Shown here: positions 1 through 11,092 of the stretch, one piece after another
Layout of the letters: the number at the start of each line of letters is the position of its first letter
How positions within the stretch are numbered: position 1 is the stretch's first letter
Assembly (NCBI GenBank): GCA_034440635.1
Contig: JAOTON010000056.1
Location: 62,001-126,000 of the forward strand
Direction: 5' to 3'
Origin: Lepas anatifera
Taxonomy: Eukaryota > Arthropoda > Thecostraca > Lepadidae
DNA length: 64,000 nucleotides
Program-made: the position numbers and the translations under genes
The notes under the pieces: model-generated
The model's input: only the letters and a program-made list of their open reading frames with translations
Database searches by the model: none
Told to the model about the DNA's origin: nothing

Positions 1-10
1 ACAGAAGTGA

Positions 11-1024
11 CCCCCATTTAAACACAGAGTAGCGAAAACCCTGGAAAGCCTTAATCTTGCACTGCCAGCAACAGTAGGCAAACCCCCACTCTCCCGCTTC
101 TGGACTCGGAAAGAGCCCAAAGTTGAATTTCTTTTCACTTCCCGTAAAGCGGACTTCTCAGAGGAAGAAGTCTCCCAGAAATTCCTAGAGTTCCGATCTT
201 GTAACGCGGACAAGACTTTTATATTTACAGACGGCTCCAAAATAGGCGAAAAAGTAGGCCTCGGCATCTGGGGCCAAAATATTTGCCTACAGAAAAGACT
301 TCCGGACAACTGCTCTATCTTCACAGCCGAGGCTGTTGCCATCCTAGATGCATTAGCCATAACCAGAACCCAAAATATCAACTCAGCCGTCATCTGTTCA
401 GACTCTAAATCTGTCCTGCAGGCCGTCAGTAACGTAGTCAACCCCAGCCACCACGTTATAGCAGATATTCAGAAAGGTATCGATGATACCCCTGATGTCT
501 CTTTTCTTTGGATCCCGGGCCACTGCAACATTCAAGGGAATGAAAAGGCCGATGAGCAGGCAAAAAAGTCCCTAGAACTTAGAGAGATCGCACCCTTAAT
601 GTGGTCTGGAGATGATAGCAAAGCTCTCCTCCAGGACAGTATCCGGAAGCAAATTCAAAATAACTGGACCACAAACCACAGCGCCCACCTATTCTATATC
701 AAGCCTAACATCGGCTACTGGCCCAGTTCCAACCAAAAGAGTCGCCGGCGCGAGGTTATTCTAACCAGACTCAGAAATGGACACACAAAATTAAATGCCT
801 ATTGGAACGCGGGTACCTGTGGTACCTGCGACGCAATGGAGAATCCCTATCACATTCTCATCAATTGTCCCCAGCACAATACCCATCGGCAACCCATGCT
901 AGATTACTGCCGAATCCAAAACATCCCTGTAGACCTAAAAACTCTGCTCGGTAACGACCATCCTGAGCTACTTGAAAAACTATTTACATTTCTAAAGGAC
1001 TCTGGGCTAGAGAAGTTTCTATAA
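11..1024 (+). CDS. LINE ORF2 C-terminus: RNase H domain plus Cys/His tail (partial)
   Basis: The frame is open from position 11 to the TAA at 1022-1024. An in-frame TGA at 8-10 just precedes it, so the copy is probably decayed upstream or cut by the window edge. The protein shows a ribonuclease H fold in order: TDGS with the first catalytic Asp (codon 230-232), AEAVAI with the catalytic Glu (329-331), CSDSK with the second Asp (401-403), WIPGH (from 509), and GNEKADE with the last Asp (551-553). All four acidic residues are present. Further on is a CGTCD...NPYHILINCP Cys/His tail, as in I/R1/Jockey-group non-LTR retrotransposons. In these elements RNase H follows the reverse transcriptase and removes RNA from the cDNA hybrid. 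The reverse transcriptase would lie left of the window. The clade is inferred from the presence of RNase H only. Confidence 0.85.
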   Translation, partial: PPFKHRVAKTLESLNLALPATVGKPPLSRFWTRKEPKVEFLFTSRKADFSEEEVSQKFLEFRSCNADKTFIFTDGSKIGEKVGLGIWGQNICLQKRLPDNCSIFTAEAVAILDALAITRTQNINSAVICSDSKSVLQAVSNVVNPSHHVIADIQKGIDDTPDVSFLWIPGHCNIQGNEKADEQAKKSLELREIAPLMWSGDDSKALLQDSIRKQIQNNWTTNHSAHLFYIKPNIGYWPSSNQKSRRREVILTRLRNGHTKLNAYWNAGTCGTCDAMENPYHILINCPQHNTHRQPMLDYCRIQNIPVDLKTLLGNDHPELLEKLFTFLKDSGLEKFL

Positions 1025-2050
1025 ATTACCCCTCCCAGTATATATGATGGAGGGTGCATGGTGCACCCCCAAAGTAGGACTTGCCTATTTTCCAATTAAC
1101 CATTCATGCCATAGACGATCCCCTGCGAAATTTAAGCAATAGTTGTTTAACCTTTAAATGGTATATCGTAGGCTAAGGATAGGTTATGTTAGGCTAGCTT
1201 TTCAATCAGGCTAGGTAAAAGTAGGTTATATCTCTTCACCGCAGTGATACCTTTCACTGCGGCTCTATGCTAACCACACTCATACTCTTACTAACAATCT
1301 AACTGTCCTCTCACACTTCTCTTTTCCTCTGCGCGGCGGCTGCCCAGCCGGAGAGGGGAGCTGCAACCTCACCTCCGGGTTGCAGGGTAAATTCGCGGCA
1401 CCCTGGCCAGGTGTTTAGCGCAGTTTCTAAAGTATGAAAATTATTGATTTAACGGAGGATTTCGAGTAATGTAGATAAGCGGACATCAGTAGCTGACACA
1501 AAATTATAAATTCTAAATTCCAAATTCTAAATTTAAGGTCTTCAACCACAGAGATAACCTTCGCACTCTGCGGGTCTAATTTTATAAAAAGAACTCCCTT
1601 GGCATGCCTATGCCATTGCCACGACAGTCCATTCGCAAGCTGAACCATCTTGCAACCCATTACTTGAAATAACTCCCATTGCCTTAAGGGTGCGTTATCA
1701 ATGTTAACCCTATGGGAGCATATTTCGTGAAATATCTCGTAAAGTAAGGTGGCCATCGTCGTGATTTTTTCACCAAAAGTAGACAATATGTGTATCTTTA
1801 CGGCAGTTGATATTTCAAGCGTGACGCATTTCTAGTTTTTGTACAATTTGACTTTCTTTTTCAAATTTCTCAAACTTAAAGTTTGAATAACTTTTTACAT
1901 AATATAATCATTGAAACAGTGTGAGTGGGCCTATGTTCTAGGAGCCAGTCTCCACAACTCTGTTGTTGTATTTTTTTGAATTTTTGCTTTATAAGAAAGA
2001 TATTAGAAGCTGAAATTTGAAAGCGTTTTCCAAAAATTCAGGGTAAAAAT
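1025..2050. other. LINE 3' flank and non-coding sequence
   Basis: This follows the LINE stop codon. The first few hundred bases are probably the 3' UTR of the same element; there is a short inverted pair around 1238-1264 (CACCGCAGTGATACCTTTCACTGCGG). The 'taggttatgttaggctag' stretch near 1180-1200 resembles the TTAGG-like filler common in arthropod DNA. No clear poly-A tail or target duplication marks the 3' end. I see no gene in 1420-2050. Confidence 0.4.
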
Positions 2051-2165
2051 CGGAAAAACGGAAACAACAGAGTTTTGCGGCTATCTCCTCTATACAATTT
2101 CCATACAGAATCAAAACCAAAAAAGGCTCAGCGAAAAAGTTATTTCAAGTTTTATAAAACTTTCC
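2050..2165. repeat. Dispersed repeat, copy 1 (pair with 3175-3290)
   Basis: This segment of about 115 bp is clearly homologous, in the same orientation, to 3175-3290. Shared landmarks include 'cggctatctc' or 'tggctatctc', 'aaaaaaggctc', 'gcgaa' and 'ttctataaaac'-type ends. The two copies flank the short TIR element at 2532-2932. Neither codes for protein. They may be ends of an older, larger transposon or a local duplication. Confidence 0.6.
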
Positions 2166-2531
2166 CAATAGATGGCGCTGGCAGTACCAGATTCGCATGA
2201 GTCGCCGCTGAGCCAGGTCTGTTCATTCATGATTTGGTGAATGGGACAGGAGCAGTGGCATTACAAGAAATACGTCAAGGTGGTTGATAGCAGAGAAACT
2301 GCAGTTAGAAGCCAAAATAAATATATTCAAAAATTTGGATAGGAAATATTGAACAAAAGGAGAGCCTATAGCCTGATCACCCCTTGGCTACGCCACTGGC
2401 ACACGGACACCTGTTTACCGGCGTGACCGGTTCCTCTGCGCCTCGGGCGCGCGCCAGTCACGTGGCAGCCGACTGAGGACGGGATCCGGCTGCTGAGGCC
2501 CTGCTGAGTGGATAAGGACGTCTCCATTGGG

Positions 2532-2932
2532 CAGTGCCGGATCTAGCCGGTCGGTTGGAGGCGGGGGGAAGGCAAAGTCGCAACAAACAAAAAAACGTCA
2601 CACAGTGAAAAATGTTGCCGCAATATAATTTGACCGTAGTTTTTGGGGATGCCCAAGACGAAAGGTAAAAAACCATCACGGGGTGAAAAATATGCGCACA
2701 AGATGCTTGTTTTTGCTATCCACGGCCCAGTGCTTACACTGAAGTTGACTGGTTCTGTTTGAAGTTTAGAGTTAAGGGAACACAAATCTCGGTTATGAAC
2801 TCAAGCGGAGTCGAGGCAAAAAGGAGGTCGATGACTTTGTGGGGGGGAGGGGAAGGCACAACATAGTTCTGCCCCGAGCTTGTCCGTTTGGGGGGGTAAA
2901 TATTTTTGCCCTCCCCTCTGGATCCGCCACAG
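2532..2932. mobile_element. Short hAT-like TIR element (CAGTGSCGGATC family, long form)
   Basis: The left end CAGTGCCGGATCTAGCC and right end CCTCTGGATCCGCCACAG form terminal inverted repeats. The 401-bp body shares internal sequence with 25980-26364 and, in reverse orientation, with 62097-62430, which have perfect 8-bp target duplications. Here the flanks (CCATTGGG and CCATAGAG) match at only 5 of 8 positions, so this copy is older. It has no coding capacity. A hAT-like transposase acting in trans is an inference from the 8-bp duplications and the CAG-type termini. Confidence 0.7.
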
Positions 2933-3174
2933 CCATAGAGTTTGCATGAACTTTGACTACCGTGTTGTCGAATCAAATATTTGAAATGAGGATATGAAGG
3001 AATTGTAAAAAAAACAATGGGATTCACCCTAATTAATATTACATCATCCCGGTCATCAAAACTTTCAGTTTTTACCACCCCAACATTCAGTCATCTCCGC
3101 AAGGTGTTTTCTTATTGGATCGATGGTCTAGACGAGCGAGAGGTGAGCTACAATGATGTGTCCAGGGTAAAGAT

Positions 3175-3290
3175 CGAGAAAACGAAAACAACAAAGTTTT
3201 GTGGCTATCTCTTCCATACCATTCCCATACAAAATAAAAATTAAAAAAGGCTCGGCGAAGAAGTTTTTTTTAAGTTCTATAAAACAGTTT
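3175..3290. repeat. Dispersed repeat, copy 2 (pair with 2050-2165)
   Basis: Direct repeat partner of 2050-2165, with roughly 80 percent identity by eye over about 115 bp. It lies to the right of the short TIR element, in the same orientation as its partner. Non-coding. Confidence 0.6.
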
Positions 3291-3955
3291 TCAAGTTTTA
3301 TAATAAAATCTACACTTCTGTCTTTGAAAAACTTCCCAGAATCTAAAACGGTGCATCGCACCTGCTCGTACCAAGAAGTGAAATCTAGCTGCTGATGTTT
3401 TATCATTTTAAGTCCGCCTAAAAATTTATTGTCTCTCAAAAACCATGATCAGTGCTTTTACAATTTCCAAACTGAGACGAAAGCATCAGACTTCATCCGA
3501 CCGATTGTCCAATCATGATTGATGATATTTCGATAACTTCTGTATTCCATTAACAAGAGAAATAGCTACTTGTCTTGTGAAATAATATCGTGGTAATTAG
3601 ACGAAAATAGCTAAATCGGGCTTGCAAACGTCCCCCCCAGAAAAAATGCTCGGGAATTTTAGAATGACTAACCGACCGAGGAGACAGAGAGGGGGACAAA
3701 AGGTCCGACGGGAGCGTTTATCTCTACAGGGGAGCATCGCTCAGGGGGTGATGTTTTCATCGAAAGCAGCCGAAGTGTAGCCCATAACAAAATTCGAATA
3801 TTTTAGTGGGACTGATGTCTTAAATCCAAGCAACCATGTATTATTGTTGTGTTATAAAACACAAAATGAATAAAATAAAGCAATTTGAAATAAGGCAGGA
3901 GGAAAAAATTGGAGCAACACTTCTCAGTTATCACACATTTGTATTTACTAAGAGG

Positions 3956-4211
3956 CAGGGGCGTAGCCAGGATTTCGCTCGATTTCCCTGCGACAGCGCC
4001 AAAAGAGCCCTGATGGGTAAAATGGGCCTTGCTTGTTACAGAATAGAGTGCTGAAGAGGGCTTGAGAGTGCGCTGTCTGGTATGAAATTTCAAATTTGGC
4101 CACAGATCATAGTGGAGGCGAGCAGCGCTTCGCGCGGTCCGTATCCTCAGGGGGCCCTTCAGGCCCTAAGGGGGGGCTGTCCCTGCCGCCCCCTCCTTGG
4201 CTACGCCCCTG
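3956..4211. mobile_element. 256-bp TIR element with perfect 8-bp target duplication CTAAGAGG
   Basis: The left terminus CAGGGGCGTAGCCAGG and the right terminus CTTGGCTACGCCCCTG are inverted repeats. Immediately outside both ends is CTAAGAGG (3948-3955 and 4212-4219), an exact 8-bp target-site duplication, so the insertion is relatively recent. The interior has a GC-rich palindromic stretch near the right end (GGGGGCCC...GGGCCC...) and no open frame that could be a transposase. The 8-bp duplication with CAG termini is typical of hAT-group non-autonomous elements. Similar termini occur as fragments at about 2372-2390 and 31183-31200. Confidence 0.85.
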
Positions 4212-4219
4212 CTAAGAGG

Positions 4220-6575
4220 TCTCATTAAACATTAATAGGGCTTTGCGAATTCTACCTATATTTTTCATATTACGATTGTTGTAATATCCCAATTATATGA
4301 TTGACTAATAAAGCATACACAGCATGATCAGGGGTACTGAGCATCATACTAAGCCGATGGCTACCACATGTTTTGGACCAAAAAAACAGTCAATTATGTG
4401 CAGACCCTACATTGTCACAATCATGGATGCAGTTTTTTTGCCTATGCAACAATACCGGAAATCATGGATCTGCCGATGTGATCCTTGCTCCAATTGGTCC
4501 CATAGATCCGACGGAGTGGAGATAAATCTTCATGACATACAAAGAAGATTCAACACAAATTCGTCATTTGGGAAATGCAGTCCTGCGTTCACTTCCTTGC
4601 TATCGCTCGCTAGCTCACTCCGTCTCATGACCGCATTTCAAGCACGTCCTTTCTTTCAAGTCTTACCTCCTCTTGTGGACCAGTGAGGGTAACTAACAGG
4701 CTGTTTTCACAAAATGAGCCTCAGGTGAGACCAGGCCATTTCACTTCCAGCAAAAATGTTTATTTCGTTTTTAATGGATTTGTGGGCACAGTAAATTTTT
4801 TAGTGTGATTAACTGGCAGCAAAAATAGGCCAAAATCTGGTCAGCTTTCAGTTTTGCCGTGGAAAATGTAGTGCCAGAGTTGGAGGCTGAAGGTCTATGG
4901 TCCCCTCACTTTCTGGCCAGTTTCGGCCTGCCTGGCCGAAGCTGGATAGCGCACATTGTTCCGCAACTGGACAATATGAGCCTTCATGAGTCTACTAACA
5001 TATGAAATGTTGCTGCATTGGTGTTTTTTTTAAATCGATGTGGCTTCATATTTTGCCTATGTTTGTTTAAAAATGAGCGCCCCGCAAATTTTCCATGATA
5101 TGGTTTATTTTGGACATCCGATCAAAATTTGGTCTTAATCAGGTCACTGTCCGCGTTCGAGAAATCAGCATGAAATAAATTTTGCACAGTTACAGCTAAA
5201 AAAATCGTACCAGAAAGCTACGGGGTGTGTTTTCGAAATAATATTGACAGAATAGACCATTCTTAACACATTTTAAGTACACATGAAGAATAGGCTGAGC
5301 TACTTTGTACCTGATTTGGGTCAAATGGCCTAGTTGACCCAAGACGGCGTTTTTACCGATGTGAGCTGTGTGCAATAGCAAGGAGAGGCGGGTGACAGGG
5401 AACGATCCTGAGGGAGATTTATGCCGAATTGACCCGCCGGAATCCTTTTCGTACCTTTTAGCCACCCAAATAATCGATTTTAGGGGACACCTAGAAATTG
5501 ATTGGTCTATGATCACTAGAAGCAAAAGCCGCCGCGAGAGATCTGTTCCAACGAGTGAAAACCCCAAAAATTATCCTCCGGGGTCAGCTAAGATCTATGG
5601 AAGCCTTCTTCATTTGTTACTCATCATCCTCCCTCAGCAGGGCAAAACTTCCGATAGCGAGAGAGGTCTAAAATACAACCTTACCAGCAGCCGGAAGATC
5701 CGGACTTTTATGGAGATGCCACTGTTACCAGCGCAAGTTTAAATGTGAATAGATTTTGATCCATGTCGTCCACGGAATACACTACAAGTGGAACTTCCGA
5801 CGACTGCTTGATGGAATACTTTTGCTGACAAAGAGCAAAGTGGGAAGGTGACACTCAGAAAAAAGACGCGTTCAGTAAGTGGATAATCTTTCGGATTTCG
5901 CAGCACTCCATTCCGCAGTGTCTCAAAACTGGTTTTGCATTGGAATAGTGAGTGTAAAATTCACGCTTGAAAATATGGAAGGCGAGTAGAAAGTCCAAAC
6001 GCTATAATATTGTGGGAGTTAGTTGAAACTCGGTTACAGCCCTTACTAGCCCTTACTCGCGCATTTTTCATCAAATTTGTCTTTCCTTCCACACTAGATG
6101 GTTTTATATATACTAGGATTATTGAAATATGCTAAAAAAATCCCCAGGAAAAGTGTTTGGAAAAGTGAGTTAGAAAAAAATGAAGGGGAAAAAGTGAAGG
6201 GGAAATTCAGGGCGCCTGGGTGTCACACTCTACTAAGCATTCCAGGATTTAGATCATTGTGCCTCCATCGCCATTATCAAGGATGACACTTTCCGTTCAG
6301 CGGGATACAAACGGCAGAACACCAGGCTCTACCAATATCAGTAAGACCCATTTCTGGCCACCACGGGCTGGAGTGACAAGATCTTTCAGGGGAAAAGAAA
6401 GCAGCGATTGTCCTGTGAGCAGAGTGCTAGCGACGACGACTTCAGGGCAGCGATTAACTCAACTAGTGTGTCCCCATAGCACACTTCTCATACGGAAAGG
6501 CAAGCAACTGTGCGAGTCAGACTTCTGTATCATATTCTGCCAGCACCTGTTATCCCCGAGGCTGGTGACTAGGGT
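4220..6575. other. Intergenic, no gene recognised
   Basis: Two or three frames of about 120 codons occur here (4324-4686 plus, 5196-5567 minus, 5368-5742 plus). They overlap each other on opposite strands and contain no recognisable motif. I treat them as chance frames. No repeat structure stands out. Confidence 0.5.
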
Positions 6576-6583
6576 ATCCTCCC

Positions 6584-7585
6584 CCGTAGGCGGATCCAGG
6601 ATTGCCGATCGGGGGAGGGGCGGGCAGCTTCCCGAGGGGCGCCATTTGGACCAGGGGTTGCCACTTTTGACCGGCAAAACCCATCAGTTGGGCGCAAAAT
6701 CCTACCGGTTGGCACCGATTTTTGCATCCTGGGGGGATGGAAAGCGACATTTCAGGGGGAGTCTTGTTAAAGACGTCACGTTTTTCTTGAAATGAAAATG
6801 GAAGGACTGAGGTCAGTTTTGATTCAATTGTCGAGTTTGCCGCACTTGTTTAAGATTTGTCTCTGCGATTAATTTTTTTATGATCGGAAAAATATCGGAA
6901 GAATATTCTTTATGATACTCCCGTCATGGAACCTCCCTGAAGCTGGTTTCTAAAGATATTGTTATTTTTGGTATTTGTGCATATATCGTGCATAGCGGGT
7001 GGCGATAATTTATTCATCGCAAAATACGTAGAAAAATGTCACACTACAATATCATAAGAATATAATGATAGCCACTAATTCGTACCCGAAATATCTAGTT
7101 ACTTGTATAAAAACAGGACCGACAGACTCACGAATGCATCTCCACTCAGTCAACCAAACCGACTACCGAAAAGACTGGGCTGACGGCCAACGCCTATGCC
7201 TTGGATCACCCAAGCTAATCGAGGTTGCAATGCGGGTATCCAAGCCCGGGTAATCATCACAAAAACGGTCCCGAAGACAGCCTACTCCGGTCCCGAGAAG
7301 CGGCCAGGTGGGACCTGGACGACGGGGACGGCGCAACGGCGCGGGTCCTCGCCACAAATCGGCTGTCATCCAAACCGGAATCGCCAGAGCTTCCTTCGGC
7401 GATTGGGGCGACTTTAACGAGGCGCCCCCCATATGGATATCTTTATTCGACGGCCGGAACAATCATCATCATCACATTTCAGGGGGCGCCATCAACCTTT
7501 CAGGGGGCGCCATGGCCATTTCAGGGGGCTCCGAGGGTCGATAGAGGGGGCACGTGCCCCTTTTGCTCCCCTGGATCTGCGTATG
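6584..7585. mobile_element. GGCGGATCCAGG-family TIR element with about 700 bp of internal filler
   Basis: The left end (CCGTAGGCGGATCCAGG) and the right end (CTGGATCTGCGTATG) are inverted repeats of the family also seen at 51898-52174, 52416-52635 and 62440-62684. Exactly 8 bp outside both ends is ATCCTCCC (6576-6583 and 7586-7593), a perfect target duplication that ties the two ends into one insertion. Family sequence runs from 6584 to about 6765 (through CATTTCAGGGGG) and resumes at about 7480. The intervening 700 bp is unrelated to other copies. Near the right end the CATTTCAGGGGGCGCC motif is repeated three times. There is no transposase frame. Confidence 0.75.
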
Positions 7586-7593
7586 ATCCTCCC

Positions 7594-8303
7594 ACTTTGG
7601 GGCAGCCATGTGATGACTTGAGTGTCTCGTTCCTTAGTCCATCAGCTTTACCGCATTCAATGTTCCGAATTTTCGACAGGTAAACCCTCTTCACTCTCGG
7701 GGCGTGAAGCTCAAGCCCGATGCAATTATTTGCTGCTGATGTTGCCACTTTGCAGTTTGTTAGCAAAATATCAGTTTATTCTGCTTTTTGCTGTGATGAA
7801 AACATATATTTTCGTCCCCTGACACAGTAACGTGTTTTCTGTATCCTTTAGACTCCATAAAAGTCATTTTTGGACCTGTAAATTTCCAGAAAGAGGGTAC
7901 TTTCTCGCCCAATTGAACTACGGCTTTCCCTGAAATGATTACGATACTCCTTGAAATGGCTAATGACACCCCCACTGAAATTTTGCAGGGGAGGTGGTGT
8001 TGCATCACCCACTAATACTTGGCGAATATTTCAGGATCGTAGTTCAGGTCTTGAAAATCTATACGGACTATGGAACATTTATTGCGCGTGTTTTGCACAA
8101 ACCTTTAGCTCCTAACATCAGGGAACTACTGACTCATGACTGGAGGCATGTGAGGGTTATTTGGACGTCAGCACACGTATTCACACGAATCTCTCACGGT
8201 TCCTCTCCTCATAAAAAGGTCACACAAACAATTCCAAAATTCAATGGTGATGATGTGTGGACTCCATTGAATCACATCAGTCTTAATTCTAAGTCAGAGC
8301 TGA
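7594..8303. other. Intergenic, no gene recognised
   Basis: No coding region with recognisable motifs and no clear repeat boundary. Short overlapping frames on both strands look like chance. Confidence 0.5.
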
Positions 8304-8453
8304 GGGCCTATCCATAAATTACGTTACATGTATTCTTATAATTCTAACCCCCCTCATGTAATACTTGCTTACACCCTGTTGTAACGTCTAACAAAACGGT
8401 TGCTGACTTCCCGCCCCCCCTTGTTTCTCCTTCTGTACTTTATGGACGGTCTC
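8304..8453. mobile_element. Possible short TIR element (GGGCC...CCATAAATTACG)
   Basis: The left end GGGCCTATCCATAAATTACG and the reverse complement of the right end, GAGACCGTCCATAAAGTACA, share CCATAAA and surrounding bases, giving an imperfect inverted repeat of about 20 bp around a pyrimidine-rich core. I could not find a convincing target duplication, so the boundaries are approximate. Confidence 0.35.
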
Positions 8454-9680
8454 ATATGTTTCGGAGACCATCTTTCGATACTGTCCTAGGTCAGGGCCTA
8501 TACCTAAAGAAACTGCTTCTAATACATTACAAAGGCTTTGGTTTATATCGAACTGATGTGTTCAGAAAGCGTCTGGACGGAATTGAGACAGAACAGTGAT
8601 TTGTCGATTACAACACAACCTACCCTATGATCAGAAACACTTCTCGATCACAGTGAGGAAAACTCCGCACATGATCGAGGGATACCACGCCCCCCCCCAT
8701 CTCCGAGCATCAGAACAATGTTCCATAATAAATACTTTGGTAAACACATGGAGCTGCGCGCCTCAGGGTTCGGTGGGTGAGCAAGTCAGTGAGTCCCGTA
8801 CGAACGCACGCCCCTTTCCGTGACCGCCACGGGGCGGGGAATCTCTAAGAAAACCCCAAGGCGATCACAAATGCGGGCACCCGGCCCATGTGTCATGTGT
8901 ATGTGCGTGTGTGTGTGTTTACACACGTACGGAAAATGACGCACCACCGACGCAAGGCGGGCCGAGCAATAATGCTGAAAAACGATAGCTTTCAAAAGAA
9001 GACACTATATGTTTACAAAGTTAGGACCCTCCGCATAAAGAGGGGATGTTATGCGACTGGGTGGACGACGTTTTTATATTTTTTTTTGGGATGGAAGAAG
9101 TCGTTAAATTTCCCTGAGGTTCTCACGGAAAACAGTACACGAGGATATTACGGAAATATTTCTGATATATTTACCAGGATGGAAAAGGACTAGCTTAGTT
9201 TGGGAGGAAGAAAGTGGGTCCACAAGGTTTGGTCACGAAAGTGGACAAGGTAGTCGAGGATCCTACAACTAACTAGCTGCTAACTGACGCAAAGAGCGTA
9301 GCCAATCCACAGCCATGCTTGAAATGTCATTTCGCCAGCTTTGGTCCATCTCAGGTGACAGTTGTGCGAGCTGCAACTGCTTTCTTATTTAGAGAAATCA
9401 AGACAAAGGCTTTAGCAGTCTGCTCTCGGACAAATACTGGGCCCGCCCCTGCGAGAGCACCTGTTACTGCGACCCGTCTGACCTTGCCCGCAGCGGTTCT
9501 TGTTTACCTGAAGGGTCGTAAAGCGTGGAATGCGAAAGCGTACTACGGTTTACAACCAACGTGTCACGTGGGCGGTCTGTGTATCGAAATGAATGAACGA
9601 ATGACCTGACATCTGTTGTTGGGGAAACAGGGTATTAGTTCTGACGGGTCATGTCGTGTGGTGCATGGGTCGAGGGTAAC
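8454..9680. other. Intergenic, no gene recognised
   Basis: Contains a short TG-rich microsatellite near 8893-8925 (tgtgtgtatgtgcgtgtgtgtg). The 101-codon frame at 8888-9193 starts inside that microsatellite and has no recognisable motif. No further features. Confidence 0.5.
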
Positions 9681-10452
9681 GCACCCTTAACAGACTAACG
9701 TAGCTTGCCCTCACGCAAAATTCTAAAATTCTCCCACACACTCCTTTAGAGGCGGGCAAAGGTGCTATGCACAGAACGCCTTATAAAAAGCCTTTGACTT
9801 GACTTGACTTGACCCTCTATGACCCTGGTCTGCCTTTAGCTTATTCCCTCGGGAACCAGAGACCTAAAATAAAAAATTCATCGGTGTATTCGTCTTGACC
9901 TAAGGATTCAAATGCTATGCGGCATGACTTTTTAAGGTCACATTATGACTTTGACCTTAGGTCAAGATGAAATAATAACTTCTCAAGGTCATTTTGCATA
10001 CTGGTTGAATCCTTGGGTCATGCTCATTACGATGCTACCAACTTTAGGATTTTGTCTCGTCATATAAAAGTTATAGGCACAAACAACTTCGCAAACCGTG
10101 ACCTCTGGCGACCTTGGTATCGATCTGACCTCAAAATGGATGACAACATAAATATTTTTCAAGAACTTTCGAAAAATGTTTAGAAACTTTGTCCAACTCT
10201 TGTAGAAGCCGAGTTACACCCTGGTTTTGTCAGCCTCATTTTAGAAAAAAGGAATTTCTTTACACGGGCCTAGAGATGCCGTCACAGCTTGCTGACCTGA
10301 CCTAAGTGATTTCAATTTTTGATCATAAGTTTTCGAATTGATATCCGTAGAGGCCTGCAAAGCGACGTGGGTCTCATCTGAATCGGCTCAGAATAATTTG
10401 CGAAAAACCGAGGGGGGGGTCAGATCGGACTCCCTAGGCGGCGATGGGTTAA
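9680..10452. mobile_element. TGACCT-rich TTAA-type element, right end defined, left end uncertain
   Basis: The stretch from about 9795 is rich in TGACCT/AGGTCA, including a TGACCTTAGGTCA palindrome near 9953. It ends with a GC-rich imperfect hairpin (GGGGTCAGATCGGACTCCC), then GGCGGCGATGGG and TTAA (10449-10452). That order of motifs matches the ends of the better defined elements at 18317-19516 and 58019-59048. The left terminus was not found; the TTAA near 9689 does not match the right end. Probably a degraded member. Confidence 0.5.
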
Positions 10453-11092
10453 AGTCCAAGCAACAACCCATCACTATTCGAGACCGTTCAGCTATCGTTT
10501 TAACTGACATGTACCGTACCTACTAACAAGATTTCACAATGGAACTTGAAACATTTCAAGCATGTTTAAAAACCTAGCCGTTCAAAAGCTACCGCCACTC
10601 GAAATAATTTATCTAACATTGTTTGATGTTAATAAGCGTCCTCTCCCATCCTCAAAATTTCCGTGTGTTGTATTCTTTCAGTCAATACGAAATTTCTGGA
10701 CTGAAAAATGAAAATATACTAAAAAAATATTTGTTTTGTTGAGATTCACCATTTGCAATACTTGACATGACTTGTGAGGTCACTCACTGCCCCAGTTCGG
10801 ACAACTTAGGTATAATTCGAAAGCTGAGTGCTGAATGTCTAAGTCTGATTAAAAATAAAATAAGAACAAATGACATTAATAAGCAATAACTAACTAGGAA
10901 CGCGACGTCATCCGGGAGATAAGTAGAGGAGTATTGTAGCATACAGCTATTTTTTGTGCCTCAAAATAGAAAGTCGGACTATCATGGTTAGACGGCAGTG
11001 CACAGTGACTTCTGGCTTCCTGTTGTCCGGGTGGCGGCGGCATCGAAAAAATGTGATAGTAAAGTGGCCCATGCTAAAGGAATACACTGATG

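Noticed and set aside
1..10. Extending the RNase H frame to the window edge
   Set aside because: TGA at 8-10 is in frame, so continuity to the left cannot be claimed.
6459..6795. 178-codon plus frame and opposing frames at 6259-6795
   Set aside because: They run into the TIR element that starts at 6584 and show no motif.
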